Under the pieces are notes generated by a model. It made no database searches and was not told where the DNA came from. It was given only the letters and a program-made list of their open reading frames with translations. This document shows, piece by piece, positions 42,613 through 50,980 of a stretch of DNA of 64,000 nt. Source of the DNA: Actinobacteria bacterium OV320 (GTDB lineage Bacteria > Actinomycetota > Actinomycetes > Streptomycetales > Streptomycetaceae). The number at the start of each line of letters is the position of its first letter. Position 1 is the stretch's first letter. The stretch spans positions 434,001 through 498,000 of the forward strand of contig LJCX01000027.1 of NCBI GenBank assembly GCA_001298545.1, written 5' to 3'. The position numbers and the translations under genes were made by a program.

Positions 42613-43352
42613 GCGATCTCCCGTCCACGGGCGAGATCGTCGTGGTTGTCGATCTCGACCCACGCGACGTCGCCGATCGGTGCCACGTCGATGCGGAAGC
42701 CGCCGTCGACGAGCTCCTGGTAGCCGTGCTCGTAGAACTGCTGCGGGTCGCTCTCCCACACGGTCTTGAGCGCCTCGGCCAGTGCGGGGGCCGCGTCGCC
42801 CTCGATGAGGGTGACGCCGATGTACTCGCCGGTGGCATCGGCCGGGTCCATCAGCTTGGTGATCCGCTGGACGCCCAGGTCGGGGTCGACGACGACCTTC
42901 ATCTCCTCGTCGGCGAGGGACTTCACGGTGTCGAGCGCGAGGATGATCTGCCTGCCCTCGCCGCGGGCGGCGAGCAGCGTGTGCTCGACGGACACCGGGT
43001 GGACGGTGTCGCCGTTGGCGAGGATCACCCCGTCCTTGAGGGCGTCACGGCCGCACCACAGGGAGTAAGCGTTGTTCCACTCCTCGGCCTTGTCGTTGTC
43101 GATGAGGGTGAGCTTGAGGCCGTACTTCGCCTCCAGCGCCGCCTTGCGCTCATAGACGGCCTCCTTGCGGTAGCCGACGATGACCGCGACCTCGGTCAGA
43201 CCGATCTCGGCGAAGTTGCCGAGCGTCAGGTCCAGAACCGTGGGCTCGCCCTCTATACCCGCGGGCCCCACCGGCACCAGCGCCTTGGGCAGGCTGTCGG
43301 TGTAGGGGCGCAGACGCCGTCCGGCGCCGGCCGCCAGCACGAGGCCGATCAT
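42600..43352 (-). CDS. Sugar/polyol-phosphate nucleotidyltransferase
   Basis: The 250-residue protein is an NTP_transferase with the signature GLVLAAGAGRRLRPYTDSLPKALVPVG. Catalytic region NGDTVHP and an N-Y-S-L-W motif (EEWNNAYSLWCG) resemble LicC-type phosphocholine and inositol-phosphate cytidylyltransferases. It likely makes a CDP-alcohol from the phospho-polyol supplied by the dehydrogenase and feeds the two CDP-alcohol phosphotransferases. The ATG overlaps the stop of the upstream DUF5941 gene as ATGA. The nucleotide (CTP) is inferred from context. Confidence 0.88.
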   Translation of the reverse strand: MIGLVLAAGAGRRLRPYTDSLPKALVPVGPAGIEGEPTVLDLTLGNFAEIGLTEVAVIVGYRKEAVYERKAALEAKYGLKLTLIDNDKAEEWNNAYSLWCGRDALKDGVILANGDTVHPVSVEHTLLAARGEGRQIILALDTVKSLADEEMKVVVDPDLGVQRITKLMDPADATGEYIGVTLIEGDAAPALAEALKTVWESDPQQFYEHGYQELVDGGFRIDVAPIGDVAWVEIDNHDDLARGREIACQY

Positions 43353-45211
43353 GCGGGTTCTCCTTCATCGTGTACGGACGGGGCGCCTGCCCGGTGGGCG
43401 GCGACCCAGAAGCGGATGCTCTCGAGGAGCACCACGAGGGCGACGACCACGGCGAGGACCGTGAGCGCGACCGTGAACTGCGAAGCGGTGAGCAGCACGG
43501 CCAGCACGACGACGAGCAGCGTGCGCCCGTCCTGCCCCCCGATGGCGCGCACCAGCCAGGCCGGCGGCGCTCCGGCGTTGCCGCGGATGCGGTACACCGT
43601 GTCGTAGTGATGGTAGGCGACGGCGGCCACCAGCCCGAAAGCCGCGGGAAGCGCTCCGTTCACATCGGCCTTGGCCGCGAGGATGAGGACGGTGCAGTAC
43701 TCCCCGGCCCGGAAGAGCGGCGGGACCAGCCAGTCGAGGGCGCCCTTGAGGGGGCGCAGGAGGGCGTCGGCGGAGAGCAGGACGTACAGGACGGCGGCCA
43801 GGAGGAGCGAGAAGCCCGGCCCGTCCAGCGAGGCGGCGAGAACCAGCAGGAGCACGCCGACGACCGCGCTGAGCGGGGCCGGGATGCGGATGCCGGCAGG
43901 CAGCGTGCGGACCAGGAGCTCGGTGAGCGGGCCGCTGTCCGCGAGGTCCGCCAGTGCCTGCGCCGCCCGGTCCGTCCGCCTGGCCTTGCGGGTCAGCGAG
44001 CGCAGGACCCGGCCCGCCGTGGTGTAGGTCGCCGCGAACGCGCAGCCGACGAGCAGCGCGTAGAAGGTGATGCGGGGGGTGGTGGCAGCGGTGAGAACGG
44101 CGATCATGGCCCATCGTTCACCGATGGGCAGGACTATCATCCGCCGCACCCAGACCGTCCAGCCGACGCTGTCGAGCTTGTCGGAGAGGGCCGCGGTGGG
44201 GCTGGTGTTGGCGGTGGCGTCGTGGTTGGCCTCGTTGAAGGAGAAGTCCACGACGTGCCGGCAGGTCTGCAGGACCATCGCGCCCAGCGCCAGGGCCCAT
44301 ACGTCGTCACCGCCGCCGCCCCGGGCCGCGCCGAGCGCGAGACCCGCGTAGTAGGCGTACTCCTTGGCCCGGTCGAAGGTGGCGTCGAGCCAGGCGCCGA
44401 GCGTGGAGTACTGCAAGGAGTAACGGGCGAGCTGCCCGTCGGTGCAGTCAAGGACGAAGGACGCGATCAGCAGCACGCCGGCCGCGACGAACCCGCCCCG
44501 GGTGCCGGTGGCCGCGCAGGCCGCCGCGATCAGCGCGGTGATCAGCGAGGCGGTGGTGACCTGGTTGGGGGTGAGGCCGCGGCGGGCGCACCAGCGGGCG
44601 ATGTAGCGCGAGTACGGGCTGATGCAGTACGTGGTGAAGAAGCCGTCGCGCGCCTTCACGGCCGACTTCAGGCGGACGGCCTCGTCGTCGACGGCGGCGA
44701 CGGCCTGCCGTGCCTCGTTGCGGGCCTGCGGGTCGGCCGGGACCTCCGCGACCAGACTGCCCAGTTCGGGACGGTGCACGACGGCGCCGTCGGCGTCCAG
44801 GGCGGCGACGACCCGGTCGGCGAGGCTGTCGATGCTGTCGATGCTGTCGAGGTTTCCCACGCTCGACCTCGCCGACGCGAGGGCGCCCCCGTGGGCGGTG
44901 CCGGCGCTCGCCGAGTTCTCCCTGGCCATCGCGCGGGTCAGGGCCTGCCGGCCGGCCGGCTGCGCGGTCACCGCGCCCGGGATCGCGCCGAGCGGGAAGC
45001 GGGGATCGGTCAGGCCGAGACGCAGCGCGTGCTCGTGACCCACGAAGCGGGCGTCCACGACGGCGACGCGCTGGTCGCCGGGGACGGCGGCGAGGAGGGC
45101 CTCGGCGTCACCGGCGTCGGAGGCGGTCCGGACGTCGAAGCCGAGGGACCGCAGATCGCCCTCGATCGACGATCCGGGGACCGGCGAGCCGGTGAGGATG
45201 GCGGTCGACAA
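43349..45211 (-). CDS. DUF5941-type membrane CDP-alcohol phosphotransferase
   Basis: The 620-residue protein has an N-terminal soluble part of about 190 residues, including a receiver-like segment without clear active residues. A CDP-alcohol phosphotransferase domain follows, with the complete motif DCTDGQLARYSLQYSTLGAW then LDATFD, matching D-x2-DG-x2-AR-x8-G-x3-D-x3-D. A C-terminal half with several membrane helices (for example LLLVLAASL, VVVLAVLLTASQF) completes it. The TTG start at 45211 has GGGAG 9 nt upstream. It is the first gene of the operon and is coupled to the nucleotidyltransferase by ATGA. Confidence 0.87.
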   Translation of the reverse strand: MSTAILTGSPVPGSSIEGDLRSLGFDVRTASDAGDAEALLAAVPGDQRVAVVDARFVGHEHALRLGLTDPRFPLGAIPGAVTAQPAGRQALTRAMARENSASAGTAHGGALASARSSVGNLDSIDSIDSLADRVVAALDADGAVVHRPELGSLVAEVPADPQARNEARQAVAAVDDEAVRLKSAVKARDGFFTTYCISPYSRYIARWCARRGLTPNQVTTASLITALIAAACAATGTRGGFVAAGVLLIASFVLDCTDGQLARYSLQYSTLGAWLDATFDRAKEYAYYAGLALGAARGGGGDDVWALALGAMVLQTCRHVVDFSFNEANHDATANTSPTAALSDKLDSVGWTVWVRRMIVLPIGERWAMIAVLTAATTPRITFYALLVGCAFAATYTTAGRVLRSLTRKARRTDRAAQALADLADSGPLTELLVRTLPAGIRIPAPLSAVVGVLLLVLAASLDGPGFSLLLAAVLYVLLSADALLRPLKGALDWLVPPLFRAGEYCTVLILAAKADVNGALPAAFGLVAAVAYHHYDTVYRIRGNAGAPPAWLVRAIGGQDGRTLLVVVLAVLLTASQFTVALTVLAVVVALVVLLESIRFWVAAHRAGAPSVHDEGEPA

Positions 45212-45739
45212 CCGAACTCACTCCCTGGGTCCGGCGCGTTCACGCCGGTCATGTACACGATGGAGGCGCCCCTGGGACGCACCGGCGACTTCACCAGTGG
45301 CCGCACCAGGCGGGCGGCATGTCGGCAGAGGCTATCGGATGCCGGGAACGCCGTGTTCACCGCCCGTTCAGGCAGATCGACGCAGTCCGGCAGCACGGCT
45401 TGAACTCGGCTTGAACCGGCCTTTGCCGAGATCATCATCGGTGATCGGCGGCCCGGGCGACAAACCGCGAACCCAAGTGCCGACATCCAGGACATTGTCC
45501 ACCGGGCCGGGGCGTCCGTACCGGTCGGGACGGGAACTTCCGGCATGAGATGACTCATCCCCGCCGGAACGGATGGATCGCAGACTTCGGGGCATCCGGG
45601 GCATTGGGGCGCCGGGCGCATCCGGCACGGGTGCCACGACCGGGGGGCACGACCGGGCCGGGGAGCGCGTCGGCGGCCCGCGCGTTTTCCCGCCGCCCGC
45701 CGGGCCGGCAGCCGCACCCCCGCGAGCAGCAGCTGCGGA
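45212..45739. other. Upstream region of the phospho-polyol operon
   Basis: No gene is evident between the DUF5941 gene and zitB. The left half should carry the operon promoter and contains the PHO-box-like repeats at 45395-45416. A related pair, GTTCACCGCCC followed directly by GTTCAGGCAGA, lies in the opposite orientation at 45355-45376. The right half is plain GC-rich sequence. Confidence 0.5.
45395..45416 (-). promoter_or_regulatory. PHO-box-like direct repeats
   Basis: On the minus strand GTTCAAGCCGA and GTTCAAGCCGT stand head to tail with an 11-bp period. In Streptomyces, PhoP sites are built from 11-bp direct repeats beginning GTTCA or GGTCA. The pair lies about 185 bp upstream of the TTG start of the phospho-polyol operon. 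The CC at positions 6-7 of the usual unit is AG here, so this is a candidate only. Confidence 0.4.
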
Positions 45740-45776
45740 TGCCCTGACCTGCAATTCGTTTCCGCAGGTCAGGGCA
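45740..45776. other. Stable hairpin upstream of zitB
   Basis: A perfect 13-bp stem (45740-45752 with 45764-45776) surrounds an 11-nt AT-rich loop. No gene ends here on either strand, so it is not an ordinary terminator. It may lie in the zitB leader or be a protein-binding palindrome. Confidence 0.6.
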
Positions 45777-45778
45777 CA

Positions 45779-45793
45779 TGACAACGGTGTTCA
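45779..45793 (+). promoter_or_regulatory. Zur-box-like site upstream of zitB
   Basis: TGACAACGGTGTTCA is an imperfect 7-1-7 palindrome close to the Streptomyces Zur box (TGAAAATGATTTTCA type), with TGA and TCA ends and AT-rich half centres. It ends 93 bp before the ATG of the zinc exporter gene. In S. coelicolor, Zur is known to activate zitB at high zinc. Confidence 0.5.
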
Positions 45794-45886
45794 GTGCCGC
45801 GTTGCCGGATACCCCCCACCCGTAGTTCACTGTGATCGCGGGGCAGAACACGACGGCCCACGACGGACCACAGAAGGGCTGCTGCC

Positions 45887-46828
45887 ATGGGGGCTGGGCA
45901 CGACCACGGTCATACGCACACCCACGTGCCGGCCACCGCCACGGCCGCGGCGGCGTACCGGGGCAGGCTGCGCGTCGCCCTGTCGATCACGCTCGGCGTC
46001 ATGGTCGTCGAGATCGTCGGCGGGGTGCTCGCGGACTCCCTCGCACTGGTCGCGGACGCCGCGCACATGGCGACGGACGCGCTGGGCCTGGGCATGGCGC
46101 TGCTCGCCATCCATTTCGCCAACCGGCCGCCGAGCGCGAACCGCACCTTCGGACTGGCCCGCGCCGAGATCCTCGCCGCCCTCGCCAACTGTCTGCTGCT
46201 GCTCGGCGTCGGCGGCTACGTCCTGTACGAGGCGGTCCAGCGGTTCTTCACCCCCGCCACCACCGAGGGCGGACTGATGATCTGGTTCGGCGGGATCGGC
46301 CTGGTCGCCAACATGATCTCGATGTCGCTGCTGATCCGCGGCCAGTCGGAGAGCCTGAACGTGCGCGGGGCGTTCCTGGAGGTGGCGGCGGACGCGCTGG
46401 GGTCGGTGGCGGTGCTGATCTCGGCGGTGGTGATCCTGACCACCGGCTGGCAGACCGCCGACCCGATCGCCTCGCTCGTCATCGGCCTGATGATCGTGCC
46501 GCGCACCCTGAAGCTGCTGCGCGAGACGCTCGACGTCCTGCTGGAGTCGGCGCCCAAGGACGTCGACATGGCGGAGGTGCGGTCCCACATCCTCGCTCTC
46601 GACGGGGTGGAGGACGTCCACGATCTGCACGCGTGGACCATCACCTCCGGGATGCCGGTGCTGTCTGCGCACGTGGTGGTGCGCTCGGACGTACTGAACG
46701 CGATCGGCCACGAGAAGATGCTGCACGAGCTCCAGGGCTGCCTGGGCCACCACTTCGACGTGGAGCACTGCACCTTCCAGCTGGAGCCGAGCGGGCACGC
46801 GGAGCACGAGGCGCGGCTCTGTCACTGA
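45887..46828 (+). CDS. zitB: Cation diffusion facilitator, zinc exporter (ZitB-like)
   Basis: The 313-residue membrane protein exports Zn(II) in exchange for protons. It has a His-rich N terminus (GHDHGHTHTH), six membrane helices, and the transport site HxxxD/DxxxD pattern in ALVADAAHMATDALGLGMAL and GAFLEVAADALGSVAVL. A cytosolic C-terminal ferredoxin-like domain contains VHDLHAWTITSGMPVLSAHVVV. The position next to idi, as in S. coelicolor, supports the zitB assignment. A Zur-like site and a stable hairpin lie upstream. Confidence 0.93.
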   Translation: MGAGHDHGHTHTHVPATATAAAAYRGRLRVALSITLGVMVVEIVGGVLADSLALVADAAHMATDALGLGMALLAIHFANRPPSANRTFGLARAEILAALANCLLLLGVGGYVLYEAVQRFFTPATTEGGLMIWFGGIGLVANMISMSLLIRGQSESLNVRGAFLEVAADALGSVAVLISAVVILTTGWQTADPIASLVIGLMIVPRTLKLLRETLDVLLESAPKDVDMAEVRSHILALDGVEDVHDLHAWTITSGMPVLSAHVVVRSDVLNAIGHEKMLHELQGCLGHHFDVEHCTFQLEPSGHAEHEARLCH

Positions 46829-47015
46829 GCGCGGGCCGACGGTAACGCCGCGTGATCCGCACAGACGTTCCGGACGGTTCCCCGCTCCCGGCGCCGGGCA
46901 AGATCACCTACCGGGCCCCTTGCCGCGCGGGACATGCGCGCTTTCGCGTGAAGTGCCGGGAGTGCCGGACGCGTACGGCAGACTGGGGACGCGAGGACCG
47001 ATGCTAAGGATGGGT

Positions 47016-47609
47016 ATGCCGATCACACCTGCCACCGCGACACAGACGTCGTCGAACGGCACCGCGGACGCGATCTTGCTGGAGCTGGTCGACGAGAACG
47101 GCGTCACGATCGGCACCGCGGAGAAGCTGGCCGCCCATCAGCCGCCGGGGCAGCTGCACCGCGCCTTCTCCGTGTTCCTCTTCGACGAGCGGGGCCGGCT
47201 GCTGCTCCAGCAGCGGGCGCTCGGCAAGTACCACTCCCCCGGCGTGTGGTCCAACACCTGCTGCGGTCACCCCTACCCCGGCGAGGCGCCGTTCGCGGCG
47301 GCCGCGCGGCGCACCTTCGAGGAGCTCGGCGTCTCCCCGTCGCTGCTCGCCGAGGCGGGCACGGTCCGCTACAACCACCCGGACCCGGAGTCGGGTCTGG
47401 TCGAGCAGGAGTACAACCACCTGTTCGTGGGGCTGGTGCAGTCCCCGCTGCGGCCGGACGCGGAGGAGGTCGGCGACACGGCCTTCGTGACGCCCGCCGA
47501 GCTGGCGGAGCGGCACGCCGGGGACCCGTTCTCGTCCTGGTTCATGACCGTGCTGGACGCGGCACGCCCGGCGGTCAGAGAGCTGACGGGGCCGTCGGCC
47601 GGCTGGTGA
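47016..47609 (+). CDS. idi: Isopentenyl-diphosphate delta-isomerase, type 1
   Basis: Idi interconverts IPP and DMAPP, balancing precursors for farnesyl diphosphate. The 197-residue Nudix-fold protein has catalytic Cys in WSNTCCGHPYPGE, the Nudix-like AAARRTFEELGV, and the catalytic Glu in VEQEYNHLFVG. The ATG at 47016 has AAGGA 5 nt upstream. Codons at 47001 and 47010 are less well placed. The gene is monocistronic but lies close to the hopanoid operon, which needs DMAPP. Confidence 0.95.
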   Translation: MPITPATATQTSSNGTADAILLELVDENGVTIGTAEKLAAHQPPGQLHRAFSVFLFDERGRLLLQQRALGKYHSPGVWSNTCCGHPYPGEAPFAAAARRTFEELGVSPSLLAEAGTVRYNHPDPESGLVEQEYNHLFVGLVQSPLRPDAEEVGDTAFVTPAELAERHAGDPFSSWFMTVLDAARPAVRELTGPSAGW

Positions 47610-47612
47610 CCC

Positions 47613-48167
47613 TCAGGGCACCCGCACGGGCTTGAGCGGCAGGGCGGCCCAGATCACCTTGCCGCCGCCCGCGGTGTGCTCGACGTCGCAGACCCCGCCC
47701 GCCTCCAGGGTGATCTCCCTCACCAGCAGCAGTCCACGGCCGCCGGTGCGGCCGTGGTCGGCCTCCAGGGCGGTCGGACGGTAGGGATGGTTGTCCTCCA
47801 CCGACACCCGCACCCACTCGGCCCCGACCGCCACCTCCACGGCGAGCACCGGCGACAGCACCGCCGCGTGCCGGACGGCGTTGGTCACCAGTTCGGAGAC
47901 GATCAGCAGGAGGCCCTGGGCCAGGTCGTCGGAGACCGGCACTCCCTGCCGGTACAGCAGGTCCCGCACGGCGTGTCGCGCCTGCGGGACCGAGGCGTCC
48001 ACGGCGGGCGCGGTGAAGCGCCAGACGCCTTCGTAGGGCAGCGGCCGGAGCACGGCTTCCGCGGAGGATTCGGAAGGGTCCCCCGGGGTGCCCTCTGGGC
48101 GTGGGTCGGGCCCGCGCCCTTGATCGTCCATCGTCCGGTCGCCACCCTCGCGCTCGATTGTCACCAC
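47613..48167 (-). CDS. Anti-sigma-type ATP-binding protein (HATPase_c_2)
   Basis: The 184-residue protein has a disordered acidic N terminus of about 50 residues and an SpoIIAB/RsbW-like ATPase domain. The N box is LIVSELVTNAVRHA, G1 is VSVEDNHPYRP and G2 is GRTGGRGLLLVREI. Such Streptomyces proteins act as anti-sigma factors or kinases of anti-anti-sigma factors. No partner is adjacent. The GTG at 48167 lacks a good ribosome site. An ATG at 48131 is an alternative that removes 12 residues. Confidence 0.85.
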   Translation of the reverse strand: MVTIEREGGDRTMDDQGRGPDPRPEGTPGDPSESSAEAVLRPLPYEGVWRFTAPAVDASVPQARHAVRDLLYRQGVPVSDDLAQGLLLIVSELVTNAVRHAAVLSPVLAVEVAVGAEWVRVSVEDNHPYRPTALEADHGRTGGRGLLLVREITLEAGGVCDVEHTAGGGKVIWAALPLKPVRVP

Positions 48168-48461
48168 ACGTGAAGTGTTGGTACCGAGGCCCTTCCCTCC
48201 GGATGACTGAACAGAAGTCAGCAGTTATCGAACGTTTCCGACCGGTCCCGGACGACGGAGTCGACCGCGGGACCGTTTTCTGTCCTCTCCGCGCCGTCTT
48301 CGCGCACTCTTCGGGTTGTACGGGTTCGGCGGCGCCGCTCCTCCCCTTTGGCCGTCATTGGTTCCCTTTGACCGTCTCTGATTCCCTTTGCCGCCGGTGT
48401 CGTGCCTCTCACATCGGCCGTTCCCGATCATGCGGACGAGCTGGTGGTTAGCATCCGGGGC

Positions 48462-49211
48462 ATGGAGCCCGATCTGCTGCACGGCGTCACCGACGCGGTC
48501 GCCACCGTCGTCCTGCACCACCCGGCAAAGCGCAACGCCATGACAGCCGCGATGTGGGCGGCGCTGCCCCCGTTGCTCGACACCCTGGCCGCCGACCCGG
48601 CGGTGCGGGCGCTGGTGCTGACCGGCGCGGGCGGCACCTTCTGCGCCGGCGCCGACATCTCCACGCTCCGGGAGTCGCCGGAGGAGGCGCAGGAGCTGGC
48701 GGTGCGTGCCGAGGAGGCCCTGGCGGCCTTCCCGAAGCCGACCCTGGCGGCGGTCCGGGGGCACTGCGTCGGCGGTGGCGCCCAGCTCGCCGCGGCCTGC
48801 GACCTGCGGTTCGCCGAGGAGGGCGCGCAGTTCGGGGTGACACCGGCGAAGCTCGGGATCGTCTACCCGTCCACCGCCACCCGGCGCCTGGTGTCCCTGG
48901 TGGGCCCGGCCACCGCCAAGTACCTGCTGTTCTCCGGCGAGTTGATCGACACCGAGCGGGCGCTGCGCACGGGTCTGGTCGACGAGGTGCTGCCCGTCGA
49001 CGGACTCGAGGAGCGGGTCGCGGAGTTCACCCGCGTGCTGGTGTCCCGTTCGCAGCTGACGCAGGCCGCCGCCAAGGAGTTCGCGAACGGCCGCGGGGAC
49101 CGGGACGCCCACTGGAGCGCGCAGGCGCGCGGCAGCGGCGACACCGCGGAGGGCGTCGCCGCGTTCCTGGAGCGCAGGGAACCGCGCTTCACCTGGACTA
49201 CGTCAGGATGA
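48462..49211 (+). CDS. Enoyl-CoA hydratase/isomerase family protein
   Basis: The 249-residue crotonase-fold protein has HHPAKRNAMTAAMW, the oxyanion-hole region LTGAGGTFCAGADISTL, and GHCVGGGAQLAAACDLRFAEEGAQFGVTPAKLGI, where hydratases carry catalytic glutamates. It should act on a CoA thioester in fatty- or amino-acid breakdown. The exact reaction is not assignable. I choose ATG 48462: TAGCAT lies 7 nt upstream, as in other leaderless genes of this window. The upstream frame start at 48402 is unsupported. Its 3' end overlaps the convergent DJ-1 gene by 14 bp. Confidence 0.88.
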   Translation: MEPDLLHGVTDAVATVVLHHPAKRNAMTAAMWAALPPLLDTLAADPAVRALVLTGAGGTFCAGADISTLRESPEEAQELAVRAEEALAAFPKPTLAAVRGHCVGGGAQLAAACDLRFAEEGAQFGVTPAKLGIVYPSTATRRLVSLVGPATAKYLLFSGELIDTERALRTGLVDEVLPVDGLEERVAEFTRVLVSRSQLTQAAAKEFANGRGDRDAHWSAQARGSGDTAEGVAAFLERREPRFTWTTSG

Positions 49212-49833
49212 AGCGGCTGCGGGCCCGCAGCTTCTCCACGAGGTGGGCCGGTGCCTTGTGCGGGGCGCCGGCGTCGTAGGGCGGCTGCGGGTCGTACTCC
49301 GTGCCCAGCTGGACGGACCGGGCATGGTCGTCGCCCGCGATCCGGCCGAGCAGGGCGAGGCCCATGTCGATGCCGGACGAGACGCCGGCCGCGGTGACGT
49401 ACTTGCCGTCGAAGACGACGCGTTCGCCGGTCGGTTCGACACCGAACTCCGCGAGCCGGTCCAGGGCCAGCCAGTGGGAGGTGGCGCGGCGGCCTTCGAG
49501 GAGACCGGCGGCCGCGAGCAGCAGGGATCCTGAGCACACGGACGTCGTCCAGGTGCTGGTGGCGTCGGCGGTCCGGAGCCAGTCGAGCAGGGGCTCGTGC
49601 TCCATCAGCGCGCTCTGGCCGGGTCCCCCGGAGACGATCACGATGTCGGGGGCGGGGACCTCGGACAGCGCCCGGTCGGCGGTGACCGCCAGGAAGCCGG
49701 TCTCCGTGCGCACGGGTCCTCTCTCCTCGGCCACGAGGACGATCTCGGCGCCCGGGGCGCGGGACAGCATCTCGTACGGGCCCACGACGTCGAGGGCGGT
49801 GAAGCGGTCGTAGACGACGACGGCGATCTGCAT
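49198..49833 (-). CDS. DJ-1/PfpI family protein
   Basis: The 211-residue protein is a class I glutamine amidotransferase-like domain with the nucleophile elbow TSVCSGSLLLAAAGLL (Cys), VVYDRFTALDVVGPYEML at the start, and the HWLALDRLAEFGV region. This subgroup is close to isonitrile hydratase and to the sensor half of GlxA regulators. It lies just downstream of a GlxA-type gene with the same fold. A 21-bp tandem duplication in front of the ATG duplicates the AAAGGAA ribosome site. Confidence 0.88.
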   Translation of the reverse strand: MQIAVVVYDRFTALDVVGPYEMLSRAPGAEIVLVAEERGPVRTETGFLAVTADRALSEVPAPDIVIVSGGPGQSALMEHEPLLDWLRTADATSTWTTSVCSGSLLLAAAGLLEGRRATSHWLALDRLAEFGVEPTGERVVFDGKYVTAAGVSSGIDMGLALLGRIAGDDHARSVQLGTEYDPQPPYDAGAPHKAPAHLVEKLRARSRFILT

Positions 49834-49873
49834 GGGTTCCTTTCACGGGCTGATGGGTTCCTTTCACGGGCTG
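49832..49873. repeat. 21-bp tandem duplication carrying the ribosome site of the DJ-1 gene
   Basis: Units 49832-49852 and 49853-49873 are identical. Each contains AAAGGAACCCAT on the minus strand. Only the copy next to the gene is followed by an ATG; the outer copy reads ATC. It looks like a recent duplication. Confidence 0.9.
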
Positions 49874-49881
49874 ACGGGGCT

Positions 49882-50853
49882 TCAGTGGACGGGTGCGGGA
49901 CGGAACCGGCGGCGGTACTCCGCCGGGGGCGTCCCGAGCGCCTTGACGAAGGCGCGCCGCATGGCCTCGGGGGTGCCGTAGCCGCTGGCGCGGGAGATCT
50001 CCTCGACGCCGTCGGCCGTGTCCTCCAGCAGACGGCGGGCGTGCTCCAGGCGGACCCGGTCGACATAGCGGCCGGGCGTCATGCCGGTCTCGTCACGGAA
50101 GGCGCGGGCGAAGTGGCGCGGGGAGAGCAGGGCGCGGGCGGCGAGCGACTCGACGCTCAGGTCGGCGGCGGGATGCTCGGTGATCCAGTGCTGGACCTCC
50201 CGCAGGGGCGCGCGCTCGGCCGTCTGGGCGGCCAGCTGCGCGCTGAACTGGGCCTGGTTCCCGGGCCGGCGCAGAAAGACGACCAGGTGCCGGGCGATGG
50301 TCAGGGCCGCGTCACGGCCGAGGTCCTCCTCGACCAGGGCGAGGGCCAGGTCGATGCCGGAGGTGACGCCGGCCGAGGTGTGGACGTGCCCGTCCCGGAC
50401 GTAGATCGGGTCCGGGTCGACCCGCACGGCCGGGTGGTCGCGGGCGAGCCGGTCGCAGTACGCCCAGTGGGTCGTCGCCCGGCGGCCGTCCAGCAGACCC
50501 GCCGCGGCGAGCAGGGTCGCGCCGGTGCAGACCGAGGCGAGGCGCTCCGCGCGCGGGGCGTGCACGCGCAGCCAGTCCGTCAGCGGCGCGGCGTCCGGGC
50601 GGCGGGTGCCCAGGCCGCCGGGGACGAGCAGCGTGTGCGGGTCGCACGCGCGCGTGAGGGCCTCGTCCGGCACGAGGGTCAGCCCGCTGGAGGTGCGCAC
50701 GGGAGCGCCGTCCAGGGAGGCCGTACGGATCCGGTAGGTGCCCGGGGTGTGCCGCTCGGCGCCCGCGAAGACCTCCAGGGGGCCGGTCACGTCGAGACTC
50801 TGGACTCCGTCGAAGAGCACGATGAGAACGGTGGGAACGGTTCGCTGCGGCAT
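49882..50853 (-). CDS. GlxA-type AraC-family regulator
   Basis: The 323-residue protein joins an N-terminal DJ-1/PfpI-like domain (VLIVLFDGVQSLDVTGPLEVF, ASVCTGATLLAAAGLL) to a C-terminal AraC HTH pair (DLSVESLAARALLSPRHFARAFRDETGMTPGRYVDRVRLEHARRLL region). GlxA members control secondary metabolism or amine catabolism in Streptomyces. The ATG at 50853 starts the domain. It is followed after 48 bp by a stand-alone DJ-1 gene, so the pair may share a ligand or pathway. Confidence 0.9.
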   Translation of the reverse strand: MPQRTVPTVLIVLFDGVQSLDVTGPLEVFAGAERHTPGTYRIRTASLDGAPVRTSSGLTLVPDEALTRACDPHTLLVPGGLGTRRPDAAPLTDWLRVHAPRAERLASVCTGATLLAAAGLLDGRRATTHWAYCDRLARDHPAVRVDPDPIYVRDGHVHTSAGVTSGIDLALALVEEDLGRDAALTIARHLVVFLRRPGNQAQFSAQLAAQTAERAPLREVQHWITEHPAADLSVESLAARALLSPRHFARAFRDETGMTPGRYVDRVRLEHARRLLEDTADGVEEISRASGYGTPEAMRRAFVKALGTPPAEYRRRFRPAPVH

Positions 50854-50980
50854 GGGGACGATTCTTCGCGGGCGGGGCGCAGGGCGGCAATGACGGGTTC
50901 CCCACCTTTCCTGCCACGACCCGCCGGCATGACCCGACGATCTCGAGGTACCCGGTCCTTGTCGGCCGGAGCCGCCGGAC

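Noticed and set aside
45740..45776. Terminator call for the hairpin upstream of zitB
   Set aside because: Flanking genes diverge from this region, so no transcript ends here on either strand.
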